Positions 44,945-54,748 of a stretch of DNA of 64,000 nucleotides are shown one piece after another. Location: the NCBI GenBank assembly GCA_030123525.1, contig CP126125.1, forward strand, positions 2,914,001 through 2,978,000, read 5' to 3'. Every line of letters starts with the position of its first letter. Within the stretch, counting starts at the first letter, position 1. This DNA comes from ELB16-189 sp018266435. GTDB taxonomy: Bacteria > Bacteroidota > Bacteroidia > Cytophagales > Cyclobacteriaceae. The notes beneath the pieces are model-generated. The model ran no database searches and was not told the DNA's origin. It worked only from the letters and a program-made list of their open reading frames with translations. The position numbers were made by a program, and so were the translations under genes.

Positions 44945-45531
44945 TCGATTGAATATAAAAAATTTCTCAGCACTACTTCCCCCGCATCAGAGGATTTTTC
45001 CGGATGAAACTGTACTGCATAAAAATTATTTCTTCTCATAGCTGCACTGAACGGAACAGTATAGTCTGTAACGGCCGTTGTGTCTGGATTTACAGGAACA
45101 TAAAAACTATGAACAAAGTAAACGTATTTTTCATTCAGTGAAGGATCGAGCCAACCACAGATTTTTGTCAGCGAGTTCCAGCCCATGTGGGGCACTTTTA
45201 GTTGATTAACCGGTTCAAATTTTTTAACCGATTGGTTAAATACTCCGAGGCAAGGTGTGTTGTTTTCGTCAGAGTGCCGGCAGAGCAGTTGCATACCCAG
45301 GCAAATGCCAAGCACCGGCTGCTTTAAACTTACTATGAGTTGGTCAAGTTTTTTTTCTTTCAGGTAGCTCATGGTGGTGTTGGCTTCACCCACGCCCGGA
45401 AAGATCACCTTATCGGCATTTTGTATTTCTTCAATGCTATCGGTGATGGCATAGGTTATCCCCAGTCTTTCCAAAGCAAAAGCTACCGAGCGGATGTTTC
45501 CTGCATTGTATTTTATGACAGCTACTTTCAT
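44941..45531 (-). CDS. hisH: Imidazole glycerol phosphate synthase, glutaminase subunit
   Basis: Class I glutamine amidotransferase supplying ammonia to HisF. In 196 residues the catalytic Cys is in LGICLGMQLLCR, and His/Glu in AVQFHPEKSSDAG; YNAGNIRSVAFALERLG at the start is typical. It is the first gene of the run, so hisG, D, C and B must be elsewhere. The next gene upstream is divergent. Confidence 0.97.
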   Translation of the reverse strand: MKVAVIKYNAGNIRSVAFALERLGITYAITDSIEEIQNADKVIFPGVGEANTTMSYLKEKKLDQLIVSLKQPVLGICLGMQLLCRHSDENNTPCLGVFNQSVKKFEPVNQLKVPHMGWNSLTKICGWLDPSLNEKYVYFVHSFYVPVNPDTTAVTDYTVPFSAAMRRNNFYAVQFHPEKSSDAGEVVLRNFLYSIE

Positions 45532-45574
45532 TTATTAAATAGACGTAATGAGCTTGAGTGCACAATATCGGCAG

Positions 45575-45582
45575 CAAAAATA
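45575..45582 (-). promoter_or_regulatory. -7 box upstream of hisH
   Basis: CAAAAATA reads TATTTTTG on the minus strand, a full TAnnTTTG match 44 bp before hisH. No clear TTG box at the usual distance, so weakly supported. Confidence 0.3.
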
Positions 45583-45693
45583 ATCTGAACGGATGAATGT
45601 TTACAGGTTAAGTTGTTATAACATTGCTCTGCAGGGAGTAGTCAAAACATTTTAGATTATTTTCTTTGCCGACTTTTACATTTCAATTAATTT

Positions 45694-46755
45694 GTGGCGA
45701 TGAAAAATATCAAAGGTCCTGCGGTTTTTCTTGCTCAATTCTTAAGTGATGAACCTCCGTTCAATAACCTAAAATCCATTTGCCAGTGGGCAAAATCACT
45801 CGGGTTTGTTGGTGTGCAGATTCCAACATGGGATATGCGAGCCATTGACTTGAAGAAGGCAGCCGAGAGTAAAGATTATGCCGATGAGGTAAGAGATACT
45901 GTAGAGTCATGCGGATTGCAGATCACCGAATTATCTACTCATTTGCAAGGACAATTGGTGGCTGTGCACCCGGCTTACGATGTTATGTTTGATGCCTTTG
46001 CGCCTAAAAGTGTGCAAGGCAAGCCCAAAGAGAGAACAGCCTGGGCCGTTGACCAGTTGAAGCTTGCGGCTAAAGCAAGCAAAAATTTAGGAGTTAATGC
46101 ACACGCTACTTTTTCAGGGGCATTGATGTGGCACACCGTTTACCCGTGGCCGCAGCGGCCTGCCGGTTTGGTAGAAGATGGATTTAAAGAACTGGCCAAA
46201 CGCTGGCTCCCTATATTAAATACTTTTGACAAGGTGGGGGTAGATGTTTGCTATGAAATCCACCCGGGAGAAGATTTGCACGATGGCATTACCTTCGAAC
46301 GTTTTTGGGAAGCCACCGGAAAACATTTGAGAGCAAATATTTTATATGACCCAAGCCATTTTGTTTTACAACAACTAGATTATCTTCAGTACATCGATTT
46401 CTATCATTCGTTCATCAAAATGTTTCATGTAAAAGATGCCGAGTTCAATTCAACGGGAAAGAGCGGTGTATACGGTGGCTATCAGGATTGGATCAACCGG
46501 CCTGGACGATTCCGCTCCATTGGTGACGGTCAAGTAGATTTTAGATCGATTTTTTCAAAACTTGCGCAATATAACTACGATGGATGGGCTGTGCTGGAGT
46601 GGGAGTGTTGTATTAAACATCCAGAACAAGGCGCGAAAGAAGGAGCTGAACGCATTCGTGAGTACCTGATCCGTGTAACTGAAAAGGCATTTGATGATTT
46701 TGCTTCAGCCGGAAAGAAACCTAAGCTTAATAAAAGTATTTTAGGAATCAATTAA
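45694..46755 (+). CDS. Sugar phosphate isomerase/epimerase (xylose-isomerase-like TIM barrel)
   Basis: A 353-residue soluble TIM-barrel protein of the AP-endonuclease-2 / xylose-isomerase-like superfamily, which isomerises or epimerises sugars with a divalent metal. Likely metal ligands are in VDVCYEIHPGEDLHDG (Glu, His), ILYDPSHFVLQQ (Asp), MFHVKDAEF (His) and WAVLEWECC (Glu). Substrate unknown. Followed 34 bp later by a cytochrome c lipoprotein gene, a pairing that suggests redox sugar metabolism but does not prove it. Confidence 0.87.
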   Translation: MAMKNIKGPAVFLAQFLSDEPPFNNLKSICQWAKSLGFVGVQIPTWDMRAIDLKKAAESKDYADEVRDTVESCGLQITELSTHLQGQLVAVHPAYDVMFDAFAPKSVQGKPKERTAWAVDQLKLAAKASKNLGVNAHATFSGALMWHTVYPWPQRPAGLVEDGFKELAKRWLPILNTFDKVGVDVCYEIHPGEDLHDGITFERFWEATGKHLRANILYDPSHFVLQQLDYLQYIDFYHSFIKMFHVKDAEFNSTGKSGVYGGYQDWINRPGRFRSIGDGQVDFRSIFSKLAQYNYDGWAVLEWECCIKHPEQGAKEGAERIREYLIRVTEKAFDDFASAGKKPKLNKSILGIN

Positions 46756-46789
46756 CTTTTATATTATCAACCATTAACCAATAACTACT

Positions 46790-47203
46790 ATGAAAAAGAT
46801 TTATTCCATTATCTCTATTATTTCAATTGTTTGTTTTGTGATTTCATGTGGATCGAAAAAAGAAAGTACAGAAGCAGCTAAAGAAGACTATGGCACACCA
46901 CAAGAAGAGACTACAGCAACAAAATCTGACCCAATAGCCCAGGGAGAAATGCTGGTGAAAGCCAACGATTGCAAAACTTGTCATGATGCCAACAAAAAAA
47001 TAATTGGCCCCAGCCACACTGATGTTGCTAAGAAATATGAATTTAATGATGCCAATGTAAAGATGCTTGCTGAAAAGATCATTAAAGGCGGATCGGGCGT
47101 TTGGGGCCAAGTGGCTATGTCGCCCCACCCAAATGTTTCAGAATCAGATGCTGAACTGATGGCAAAGTATGTGTTGTCGTTAGACGGGGAGAAGGAACAT
47201 TGA
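46790..47203 (+). CDS. Cytochrome c lipoprotein
   Basis: A 137-residue periplasm-facing c-type cytochrome anchored as a lipoprotein (signal MKKIYSIISIISIVCFVISC). The heme motif is CKTCH in KANDCKTCHDANKK, with a likely axial methionine in QVAMSPHPNVSESD; only one heme site. It resembles cytochromes fused or paired with dehydrogenases and oxidases. Its redox partner is not evident here, though the NO-reductase-like CuA complex at 55-57.6 kb needs a cytochrome c donor. Confidence 0.88.
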   Translation: MKKIYSIISIISIVCFVISCGSKKESTEAAKEDYGTPQEETTATKSDPIAQGEMLVKANDCKTCHDANKKIIGPSHTDVAKKYEFNDANVKMLAEKIIKGGSGVWGQVAMSPHPNVSESDAELMAKYVLSLDGEKEH

Positions 47204-47358
47204 TGAGAATAATTCACCACTGAGAAAGCGACACCAAGAATATATTTTTTGATGCCACTTTCTTTTTTATGGAAGTGAATGAGTTGAGTTTTCTAAAAAT
47301 AGATTTAGGGGGTTCGTCAATTATCGTTAGCTTAGCGACTTGCGCAATTTTTTAAAGC

Positions 47359-50300
47359 ATGAGTGAAGAACTTCTAAAGGCGATTATTCAGTTTTTTGCT
47401 ATCGTTGCCAAAGAGCGTATAACGGAAGACGAACGTACAATTATTAAAGAATTTTTAAGTCTTCACCTAAACCAGGACAGGGTTCGTTATTATCTTTCGC
47501 TATTTGATGAGTTTTGCAAAAAAAATAACCGCGCTCACACACAAGTAGAGAACGTTGATCAGGAAACACAAGAATTTGTAGATGACTGGGCACAAATTAT
47601 TCAAATTGCCCGCAAAGTAAATCAGGCGCTTACTACCCAGCAAAAAGCCGTTCTTGTCATTAAGGTGATTGAACTGGTTTTTGCCGGCAATGAACTTTCT
47701 GAGAGACAAAGCAATTTAATTTTTTATATCGGTGAAGCATTAAAAATCCCCGCTAAAGATATTAAGACCATGCGTGCCTTTGTATTGGGGCACGATGTGG
47801 AAGAGTTTGAGTCAAAAAATATATTAATCATAGACGAGAGTGAATCAGTTGGTAATAGACATGAAGGCCCGCACCTAACAGCTAAAAATATTTCGGGCAT
47901 GATCGCCATCTTGCGATTGCCCAACATTGAGACCTATTTCATTAAGTATTTAGGGATTACACCTCTTTACCTGAATAGCCTTCCGTTAAAATCACGTAAA
48001 GTAGATGTGCTCCCCACAGGAAGTACCCTGCGCGGATCTAAAATTGAGCCAATTTATTACAGCGATATTGTTGGCAAATTCTTATCACAGGAGAACCGGG
48101 TAAAAGTAAGTTTTATTGCTGACCACATTTTTTATCATTTTAAAAGTGGCCGGGCAGGTTTGCAAAATGTGAGCATTGCCGAGAACGGAGGAAAGCTGAT
48201 TGGAATCATGGGAGGAAGCGGCTCAGGAAAATCAACTTTGCTCAATGTGTTAAATGGAACGGAGAAGCCATCCAGTGGCCAGGTACTGATCAACGGGATA
48301 AATGTGCACGAGCAGCCACATCTTGTAGAAGGTGTAATTGGTTACATTCCGCAAGATGATTTGCTCATGGAAGACCTGAGCGTGTACGAAAACCTATACT
48401 ACGCAGCACAGCTTTGCTTTGCCCATTACACCACCCACCAGATCATTGAGAAGGTGGATAACTTACTTTCTAATTTAAACCTGACAGATATCAAAGATTT
48501 GAAAGTAGGATCTGCCTTGCAAAAAATTATCAGCGGTGGGCAACGAAAAAGATTAAACATTGGGTTGGAGCTTCTTCGCGAGCCAACGATACTTTTTGTG
48601 GATGAACCGACATCGGGGCTGTCATCGCGCGATTCTGAAAATATCATGGATTTACTGAAGGAATTGACGCTACGCGGTAAAATGATATTTGTTGTGATAC
48701 ACCAACCATCGTCTGATATCTTTAAAATGTTTGATTCGTTACTCATTTTTGATTTGGGTGGGTTTCAGATTTATTATGGCAACCCCGTAGAGTCGGTTAA
48801 TTATTTTCAGGATATCATCAATGCGGCTAACCGTTCACCCGGGGCATGCCCCGAGTGCGGCAATATCAACCCTGAACAAGTATTCAATATCATTGAAACA
48901 CGAGTGGTAAACGAATACGGGCACCTTACCCGAACCAGAAAAGTTTCGCCCGGGCAATGGTATCAATATTTTAAGAAGAAGATAAAGATACCCAAGATTG
49001 AAGAGTACAACGAATCGCTACCGGCTGTGCAGCAAATTCCGCAGTGGTTTCAGCAACTTCGTACATTTGTTGTTCGTGATATCAAATCTAAATTAGCTAA
49101 CCGCCAATACGTTACCATCAATTTATTATTGGCACCTCTGCTAGCTCTTTTTATCGGCTACTTCGTTGAGTATTTTGATTACGTTGGCATTGATCATCCG
49201 CATTATTCATTCTATGACAATGCCAATATTCCTGTGTATTTTTTCATGAGTATTGTTGTGGCTCTTTTTGTTGGACTGATTGTGAGTGCTGAAGAAATTT
49301 TTCGCGATCGTAAAATTTTAAAACGCGAACGCTTTCTGCACCTAAGTCGCAGCAGTTACTTTGTTTCAAAACTCGTGATCTTGTTTTCTATTTCAGCTAT
49401 TCAAACAGTAACCTTTGTACTTGTAGGTAATGCGCTGCTCGAAATACCGCTGACAGAAATGCGCTATTGGCTTATTTTATTCTCATGTTCGTGCTTCGCC
49501 AATGTGCTGGGACTTAACATATCTTCTGCTTTTGATTCGGCTGTAACCATCTATGTTTTGATTCCGATTTTGATCATTCCACAACTCCTGCTGAGCGGAG
49601 TTGTGATCAGTTTCGATAAATTCAATCCTAAAGTAGGTTCACCTAACGGTATTCCGATTTTGGGCGAATTGATGACTTCGCGTTGGGCCTTTGAGGCTTA
49701 CATGGTTACTCAATTCAAAGATAATCCTCTTGAAAAAATATTTTACCCGATTGATCAGAAGCGTGCCAATGCCGAATACAAACGAGGCTATTACCTGCCC
49801 GAACTGGAATCTCGCTTAGCGTATGTAGTGAATCACCCGATGGACTGGAGAAATTCATCAGACAATAGCAAAGTCAATAAGTCACTCAATTTACTTCGCA
49901 ATGAATTGACTTTTGAGTCAGGCTTTGTCGGAAAAGGAATTCCTGAAATTAATAACCTGTCTGTCGGTAAATTTGATTCGGCCACGTATTTGAAAGTCAG
50001 TGAGTATTTAAGGACATTGAAAAGTTATTACTCCATCCGAATTCGGGATGCCGTGGCCGGCAAAGAAAAAATGATGGCACAGTTTACCAATGACGAAGCC
50101 AAAAAAGTAGCTTTTGAAAAGCTGAAGTTAAAATACCAAAACGCAGCCGTTACAAAAATGGTAGAGAATACCGAAAGCTCAATGCGTGTAGTGGAGTGGG
50201 ATGGAGAGCTGATTCAAAAAATCTATCCAATCTATTTTAACGAACACAGACCCGAACACTTCTTCGATTTTCGTGATAATTTTTACATTCCCACCAAATA

Positions 50301-50454
50301 TTTTGCCGGTCAAAAGTTTGATACGCTATATTTCAATCTGACTGTTATTTGGGTGATGGTTATTATTCTTTATGCCACCTTGTACTTTGAATTGCTGAAG
50401 AAGGCCGTGCACGGATTTAATATGAGAAGGAGGTATGGCAAAAAATCACTTTAA
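47359..50454 (+). CDS. Fused ABC transporter (ABCG-like) with N-terminal TerB-like region
   Basis: A 1031-residue exporter-type protein in one chain. Residues about 1-165 are helical and TerB-like. The ATPase follows (about 255-500): Walker A GIMGGSGSGKSTLLN, signature ISGGQRKRLNIGLE, Walker B ILFVDEPTSGLS, switch His in VIHQPSSDI. A four-cysteine-free linker with CPECGN precedes an ABC2-type membrane part with helices at about 590-615, 635-655, 680-700, 710-735, 745-770 and one near the C-terminus (about 990-1015). A large soluble domain sits between the last two. Substrate unknown. Confidence 0.85.
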   Translation: MSEELLKAIIQFFAIVAKERITEDERTIIKEFLSLHLNQDRVRYYLSLFDEFCKKNNRAHTQVENVDQETQEFVDDWAQIIQIARKVNQALTTQQKAVLVIKVIELVFAGNELSERQSNLIFYIGEALKIPAKDIKTMRAFVLGHDVEEFESKNILIIDESESVGNRHEGPHLTAKNISGMIAILRLPNIETYFIKYLGITPLYLNSLPLKSRKVDVLPTGSTLRGSKIEPIYYSDIVGKFLSQENRVKVSFIADHIFYHFKSGRAGLQNVSIAENGGKLIGIMGGSGSGKSTLLNVLNGTEKPSSGQVLINGINVHEQPHLVEGVIGYIPQDDLLMEDLSVYENLYYAAQLCFAHYTTHQIIEKVDNLLSNLNLTDIKDLKVGSALQKIISGGQRKRLNIGLELLREPTILFVDEPTSGLSSRDSENIMDLLKELTLRGKMIFVVIHQPSSDIFKMFDSLLIFDLGGFQIYYGNPVESVNYFQDIINAANRSPGACPECGNINPEQVFNIIETRVVNEYGHLTRTRKVSPGQWYQYFKKKIKIPKIEEYNESLPAVQQIPQWFQQLRTFVVRDIKSKLANRQYVTINLLLAPLLALFIGYFVEYFDYVGIDHPHYSFYDNANIPVYFFMSIVVALFVGLIVSAEEIFRDRKILKRERFLHLSRSSYFVSKLVILFSISAIQTVTFVLVGNALLEIPLTEMRYWLILFSCSCFANVLGLNISSAFDSAVTIYVLIPILIIPQLLLSGVVISFDKFNPKVGSPNGIPILGELMTSRWAFEAYMVTQFKDNPLEKIFYPIDQKRANAEYKRGYYLPELESRLAYVVNHPMDWRNSSDNSKVNKSLNLLRNELTFESGFVGKGIPEINNLSVGKFDSATYLKVSEYLRTLKSYYSIRIRDAVAGKEKMMAQFTNDEAKKVAFEKLKLKYQNAAVTKMVENTESSMRVVEWDGELIQKIYPIYFNEHRPEHFFDFRDNFYIPTKYFAGQKFDTLYFNLTVIWVMVIILYATLYFELLKKAVHGFNMRRRYGKKSL

Positions 50455-50539
50455 ACACAGATTATATTTTTTTATCAGCCAATAATAACAATGGTAAAAA
50501 GTTATATACTAAATTATTTACTACACAATATTAACTGCC

Positions 50540-51877
50540 ATGAGGTCGCTATTATTTACAATTTTTGTTTTGCTTTTATTGGTATCTTGTAAGGAGCATG
50601 AGGTAAGCCCCACCAAGCCCATCTCTCCTTCAACCCCGGTACAACTACCCATAAACTTATCAGGCTATACCGACAAAACAAGTTACTATCCTGGGGAAAC
50701 AGTTGAGCTATACCTTTCTGCAGATAATAAAGCAGATAATTGTCTTATACGAATATATAACATAAACCATGATTCGGTTTCTTATTTTAATACAGCTATA
50801 AAACCCCAGCCTATTCTAAACAATGACCCTTGGATGAATGGTTTTGGTTATGCTCTTACTACCACATTTACCATACCCATTACTTTTCAGAGCGGTGTGT
50901 ACCTGATTGAAAATAAGTTTTTGTTGATTGTTAAATCATTGCATCGGCCACAGATAGTAATCGTTTTTCCTTTAAATACAGAAAATGCATACTGTCAATC
51001 AGGAGGTAAGAGTTTGTACCGACCGGTAGGAAACAAAGCACAGATTATTTCATTTTTAAGGCCGATCCCCTTCCCCCATGAGAATAAAAATTTGAATTTT
51101 CTTGAGAAGGGTTTGCAATTCTTCCATTCACAAAAGGACCTTAACTCAGGCTACATCACAGATATAGATTTGGATGACGAACATGCCCTTGACGGAGCAA
51201 AATTGTTAATTATTCCCGGGCATAGCGAGTACTGGACCTTGCGTGCCAGGAGAAACTTTGACCGATATATTAATAAGGGGAACAATGCCCTGATACTATC
51301 TGGAAACACTATGTGGTGGCAAGTGAGGTATTCGAGCGACCAAAAACAGTTGATTTGTTATAAAGACATTAGCGACCCCATTTCAGACCCACTTCAAAAA
51401 ACCATAAACTGGGTTGACCCGTCTCTTAACTATCCAACCATTTCAAGCATCGGTGCCGATTATGTTCATGGTGGGCATGGAAATATTGGATGGGGCGGGT
51501 ATAAAGTTATCACTCCTATGTCGCCTTTATTAAGTGGAACCGGACTTAGACAGGATGATATACTCCACATCCCAACTATTGAGTATGATGGGATTGCTAT
51601 CCTCGGTTATCAAAATGGATATCCTATACCTGATAAAAAGGATTTTTACAAATTAGAAGTAATAGGATTTGATGAAACAAACTATTCAGGCATGGCCAAT
51701 GTAGCTGCTTTTTATGCTCTACAGAAAAAAATAAACTCAGGAATAATTGTAAATATGGGAACTACCGATTGGTGCTCAAGACATGGGGTGGGCGGCACAG
51801 ACAAAGACAAAGTTCAACGAATTACTCGTAATGCGATTGGCTTGTTGATTAATAGTGGTAATGTATTTACTAAATAG
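50540..51877 (+). CDS. Lipoprotein with N,N-dimethylformamidase large-subunit-like domain
   Basis: A 445-residue lipoprotein (signal MRSLLFTIFVLLLLVSC). An N-terminal beta domain (YPGETVELYLSADNKADNCLIRIY) is followed by the region typical of DMFase beta-subunit-like proteins: SLYRPVG, then FFHSQKDLNSGYITDIDLD, then LLIIPGHSEYWTLRARRNFD and ALILSGNTMWWQVRY. Members are mostly uncharacterised, so amidase activity should not be assumed. No small subunit is adjacent. Confidence 0.72.
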   Translation: MRSLLFTIFVLLLLVSCKEHEVSPTKPISPSTPVQLPINLSGYTDKTSYYPGETVELYLSADNKADNCLIRIYNINHDSVSYFNTAIKPQPILNNDPWMNGFGYALTTTFTIPITFQSGVYLIENKFLLIVKSLHRPQIVIVFPLNTENAYCQSGGKSLYRPVGNKAQIISFLRPIPFPHENKNLNFLEKGLQFFHSQKDLNSGYITDIDLDDEHALDGAKLLIIPGHSEYWTLRARRNFDRYINKGNNALILSGNTMWWQVRYSSDQKQLICYKDISDPISDPLQKTINWVDPSLNYPTISSIGADYVHGGHGNIGWGGYKVITPMSPLLSGTGLRQDDILHIPTIEYDGIAILGYQNGYPIPDKKDFYKLEVIGFDETNYSGMANVAAFYALQKKINSGIIVNMGTTDWCSRHGVGGTDKDKVQRITRNAIGLLINSGNVFTK

Positions 51878-52001
51878 AATTTTGCTTAATATCACTACAC
51901 ACTCCAGTTCACGGAAATACTTCAAGAGCTTCTTAAAATCATAGACTGGCTCAGTTAGATAAGAAAATATAAATTCCAACTGATGTTTTGAAATACCGTG
52001 T

Positions 52002-52009
52002 TACATTTG
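52002..52009 (+). promoter_or_regulatory. -7 box upstream of the DEAD-box gene
   Basis: TACATTTG is a full TAnnTTTG match 31 bp before the start codon; the nearest TTTG (51987-51990) is too close to serve as its partner. Confidence 0.4.
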
Positions 52010-52039
52010 CCTTAAATTCATTTCTAAAAAATAGTTTAT

Positions 52040-53272
52040 TTGACTTTCCAAGATTTTCATTTTAATCATAAACTGCAAGATGGGCTGAATGCCATGGGTT
52101 ATAAAAACCCCACACCCATTCAAGAGCAGGCCATTCCATTGATCCTAGCAAAACGCGATTTAATTGCCTGCGCACAAACAGGTACAGGGAAAACTGCGGC
52201 TTACTTACTTCCTATTTTAAATAATATCATCCATTCAGATCATCGTCATCTGAATACACTAATCATCGCCCCCACTCGAGAGCTTGTGCAGCAAATTGAT
52301 CAACAAGTTGAAGGCTTTGCCTACTTTACGGGTGTGAGTTCTATTCCAATTTATGGCGGGGGAGACGGAGCCGTATGGGATCAGCAAAAAAAGGCGCTTG
52401 AGGCCGGAGTTGATTTGATGATAGCCACACCGGGCCGGTTAATTGCTCAGCTGGCATCGGGAGTGATTGACCTGAAACATGTTCAACATCTGGTGCTTGA
52501 TGAGGCTGACCGCATGCTCGATATGGGCTTTCATGATGATATCATCCGCATTATCAAATACCTGCCACCCTCCAGACAGACTTTATTGTTCTCAGCCACG
52601 ATGCCTCAGCGCATCAGAACTTTGGCCAATAGAATTTTGAGAGAACCCGTTGAAGTAACGATTGCCATTTCAAGACCCGCGGATGGCATTGTTCAGGAAG
52701 CATATTTGGTAAACGATGATCAAAAAGAAAAACTGATCACACACCTATTGAAGGGTTCAAACTTTTCGAGCGCACTTATTTTTGCATCAACAAAAGAAAA
52801 AGTTAAGCATCTTGGTCGTTTATTGCCTAAACTCGGACTTCCTTCTAAAGCCATTCATTCTGATTTAGAACAAAGTGAGCGCGAAGAAATTTTACGAGAA
52901 TTTAAAAATAAACAACTGAATCTTTTGATAGGCACAGACGTACTTTCGCGAGGCATAGATGTAGAGGGAATTGAATTGGTTCTGAACTACGATGTGCCAC
53001 CCGATCCTGAAGATTACATTCACCGCATCGGGCGCACGGCCCGGGCGGCCAGCACCGGTCATGCAATCACATTTATCAACCAGTTTGACCAGCGTAGGTT
53101 TGGGCAGATCGAAAGTTTAATTGGTTGTGAAATTTCAAAAGCTAATTTACCTGAGGGTTTTCAATCTTCGTTTGTGTACAACCCGTATAGCAAGCAACGG
53201 CCGGATAAACCGCGCAATACCCATGCGCGTAACTCAAATTCTAATAAAAGATTTTTTAAAAAAAGAAGCTAA
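52040..53272 (+). CDS. DEAD-box RNA helicase (RhlE-like, TTG start)
   Basis: ATP-dependent RNA helicase of 410 residues. Motifs in order: Q motif GYKNPTPIQEQAIP, I AQTGTGKT, Ia PTRELVQQ, Ib TPGRL, II DEAD (VLDEADRMLD), III SAT, IV SALIFASTKE, V TDVLSRGIDVEG, VI HRIGRTAR. The C-terminus is basic (PRNTHARNSNSNKRFFKKRS), as in RhlE-like proteins. The start is TTG at 52040 giving MTFQDFHF, matching the family's usual beginning; no ATG lies in a suitable place. Convergent with the ceramidase-like gene. Confidence 0.95.
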   Translation: MTFQDFHFNHKLQDGLNAMGYKNPTPIQEQAIPLILAKRDLIACAQTGTGKTAAYLLPILNNIIHSDHRHLNTLIIAPTRELVQQIDQQVEGFAYFTGVSSIPIYGGGDGAVWDQQKKALEAGVDLMIATPGRLIAQLASGVIDLKHVQHLVLDEADRMLDMGFHDDIIRIIKYLPPSRQTLLFSATMPQRIRTLANRILREPVEVTIAISRPADGIVQEAYLVNDDQKEKLITHLLKGSNFSSALIFASTKEKVKHLGRLLPKLGLPSKAIHSDLEQSEREEILREFKNKQLNLLIGTDVLSRGIDVEGIELVLNYDVPPDPEDYIHRIGRTARAASTGHAITFINQFDQRRFGQIESLIGCEISKANLPEGFQSSFVYNPYSKQRPDKPRNTHARNSNSNKRFFKKRS

Positions 53273-53283
53273 CGCAACACTTC

Positions 53284-54621
53284 TTAGTATTTTTTCTCAA
53301 TCGTTTTTTTTATCACATCAGAAAAATATTTTCCATAATACGGCCCCACCCAGTTCAAAGCCATTATTTCTTCTTGTTCAGAATGACCGTAGTGTTTATC
53401 AGATGTGATGTAACCCACATAGTCTCCATTGAAACTGGTAATAAACAATTTCTCGTTTTTTAACCGGGCAAGTTCGCCCAACCGGTCATCAGTATATATT
53501 TCTCCTGAGAAATCGCACGGCATTCCGTACATGGTAACATTGCCTAACTTCAGAAAACGGATGTCACCTTCCAGCTTTTGAAAGAGTCCTTTAAAAACCC
53601 AGTCATGTACTTTATATTTTTGAAGAATATGTAACTGTGATGGGCCATAGTGTATCGAAATATTTCCCGTATCAATTTCAGCATTTAAAAGTGGTTCGCC
53701 TAAAGCAGTTTTAATTTTGCGGTAGAGCCTGTTGCTTAGTGAATCACAATAAACAAATTCTTTTTCATTAGTAAAGCGCGTGCGGTGGCTGCCAATCATT
53801 CCTGCCGTGAACAAGGCAAAATCCACATCTTTTTTTTCAGCCTTTTGTATTAATGCCCCGACATAATCACCTGAAAGAGCACGACTTAAATGGCTAATGT
53901 TGGTGGGATGACCGCTGTAACTGACCAGCAAGGCTTTTTTGTTGTCTTCTCTTTTAATTTTGAAACCCCGGAGTTTACCATCCACTGAGCCATGCTCGGG
54001 GTCAATGCGGTTTTCAACGTATTCATTAGCATTGGTTTCATAATACTCAATTTTTGAGGGGAGCATCTGTTGAATAGTTGACTGTATGGAGGCATTCACT
54101 TTTGCGGCAAGAGAATTTAACCACTCGTCATTGTATGGCCCGAGAATTAAGTTTCCGATTACACTATCGTTCCATGCCCCCAGGCTGCTGTGTACATGGG
54201 TAGCGCTGAAGTAGAGAAAATGGTTTGAATGATTCAATGATTCAATTTTATGTTTCAGGGCAGGAGGAAAAATGAGCAAGTCGGCACTAATGATAAAAAT
54301 GGTTTGGTTACCATTACTGATGGCGAGCAGGCGTATATAAACTGAATCGTGAACAGAATCAAACCGGTTGCGTGGAGCATAGCCCGCCATGGGCATAGGG
54401 TGTGAGGGGGTAATGTTGATAGTTGCCCAGGCTGTTTTCCATCCACCATCTGGTAAAAATTTAGTTGGGTGAAAGGCATCCAGTTCTTTCATCGTTTGCA
54501 GGTAAAAACCCTGTTTTTCTAATGGGCTGTCGTCAATGGGGCCGATCAAAGAAACAAACAGTACACAGATAATGCCTGTAACTATTAATGCAATACGAAT
54601 AAAGGTTTTCATTTTTTTCAA
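53284..54621 (-). CDS. Neutral/alkaline ceramidase-family protein
   Basis: A 445-residue exported or membrane-anchored protein with one N-terminal hydrophobic segment (about 7-27). It matches the N-terminal catalytic domain of neutral ceramidases: AWATINITPSHPMPMAGYAPR, YFSATHVHSSLGAW (metal His pair), and SYSGHPTNIS. The family hydrolyses ceramide and related sphingolipids. The C-terminal immunoglobulin-like domain of full ceramidases appears absent. Whether it acts on the bacterium's own sphingolipids or sulfonolipids is open. Confidence 0.82.
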   Translation of the reverse strand: MKKMKTFIRIALIVTGIICVLFVSLIGPIDDSPLEKQGFYLQTMKELDAFHPTKFLPDGGWKTAWATINITPSHPMPMAGYAPRNRFDSVHDSVYIRLLAISNGNQTIFIISADLLIFPPALKHKIESLNHSNHFLYFSATHVHSSLGAWNDSVIGNLILGPYNDEWLNSLAAKVNASIQSTIQQMLPSKIEYYETNANEYVENRIDPEHGSVDGKLRGFKIKREDNKKALLVSYSGHPTNISHLSRALSGDYVGALIQKAEKKDVDFALFTAGMIGSHRTRFTNEKEFVYCDSLSNRLYRKIKTALGEPLLNAEIDTGNISIHYGPSQLHILQKYKVHDWVFKGLFQKLEGDIRFLKLGNVTMYGMPCDFSGEIYTDDRLGELARLKNEKLFITSFNGDYVGYITSDKHYGHSEQEEIMALNWVGPYYGKYFSDVIKKTIEKKY

Positions 54622-54748
54622 AGATATATCTTCCGATCAATAAAAATGCCAATGATTCGTGTTCAGCGAATTCAAAAAAAATGTTTTTTTGCTATTGCGT
54701 AACGCGAGGGAGGAGCGTATGATGGTTTAGCAGAATTACAGATATTGG

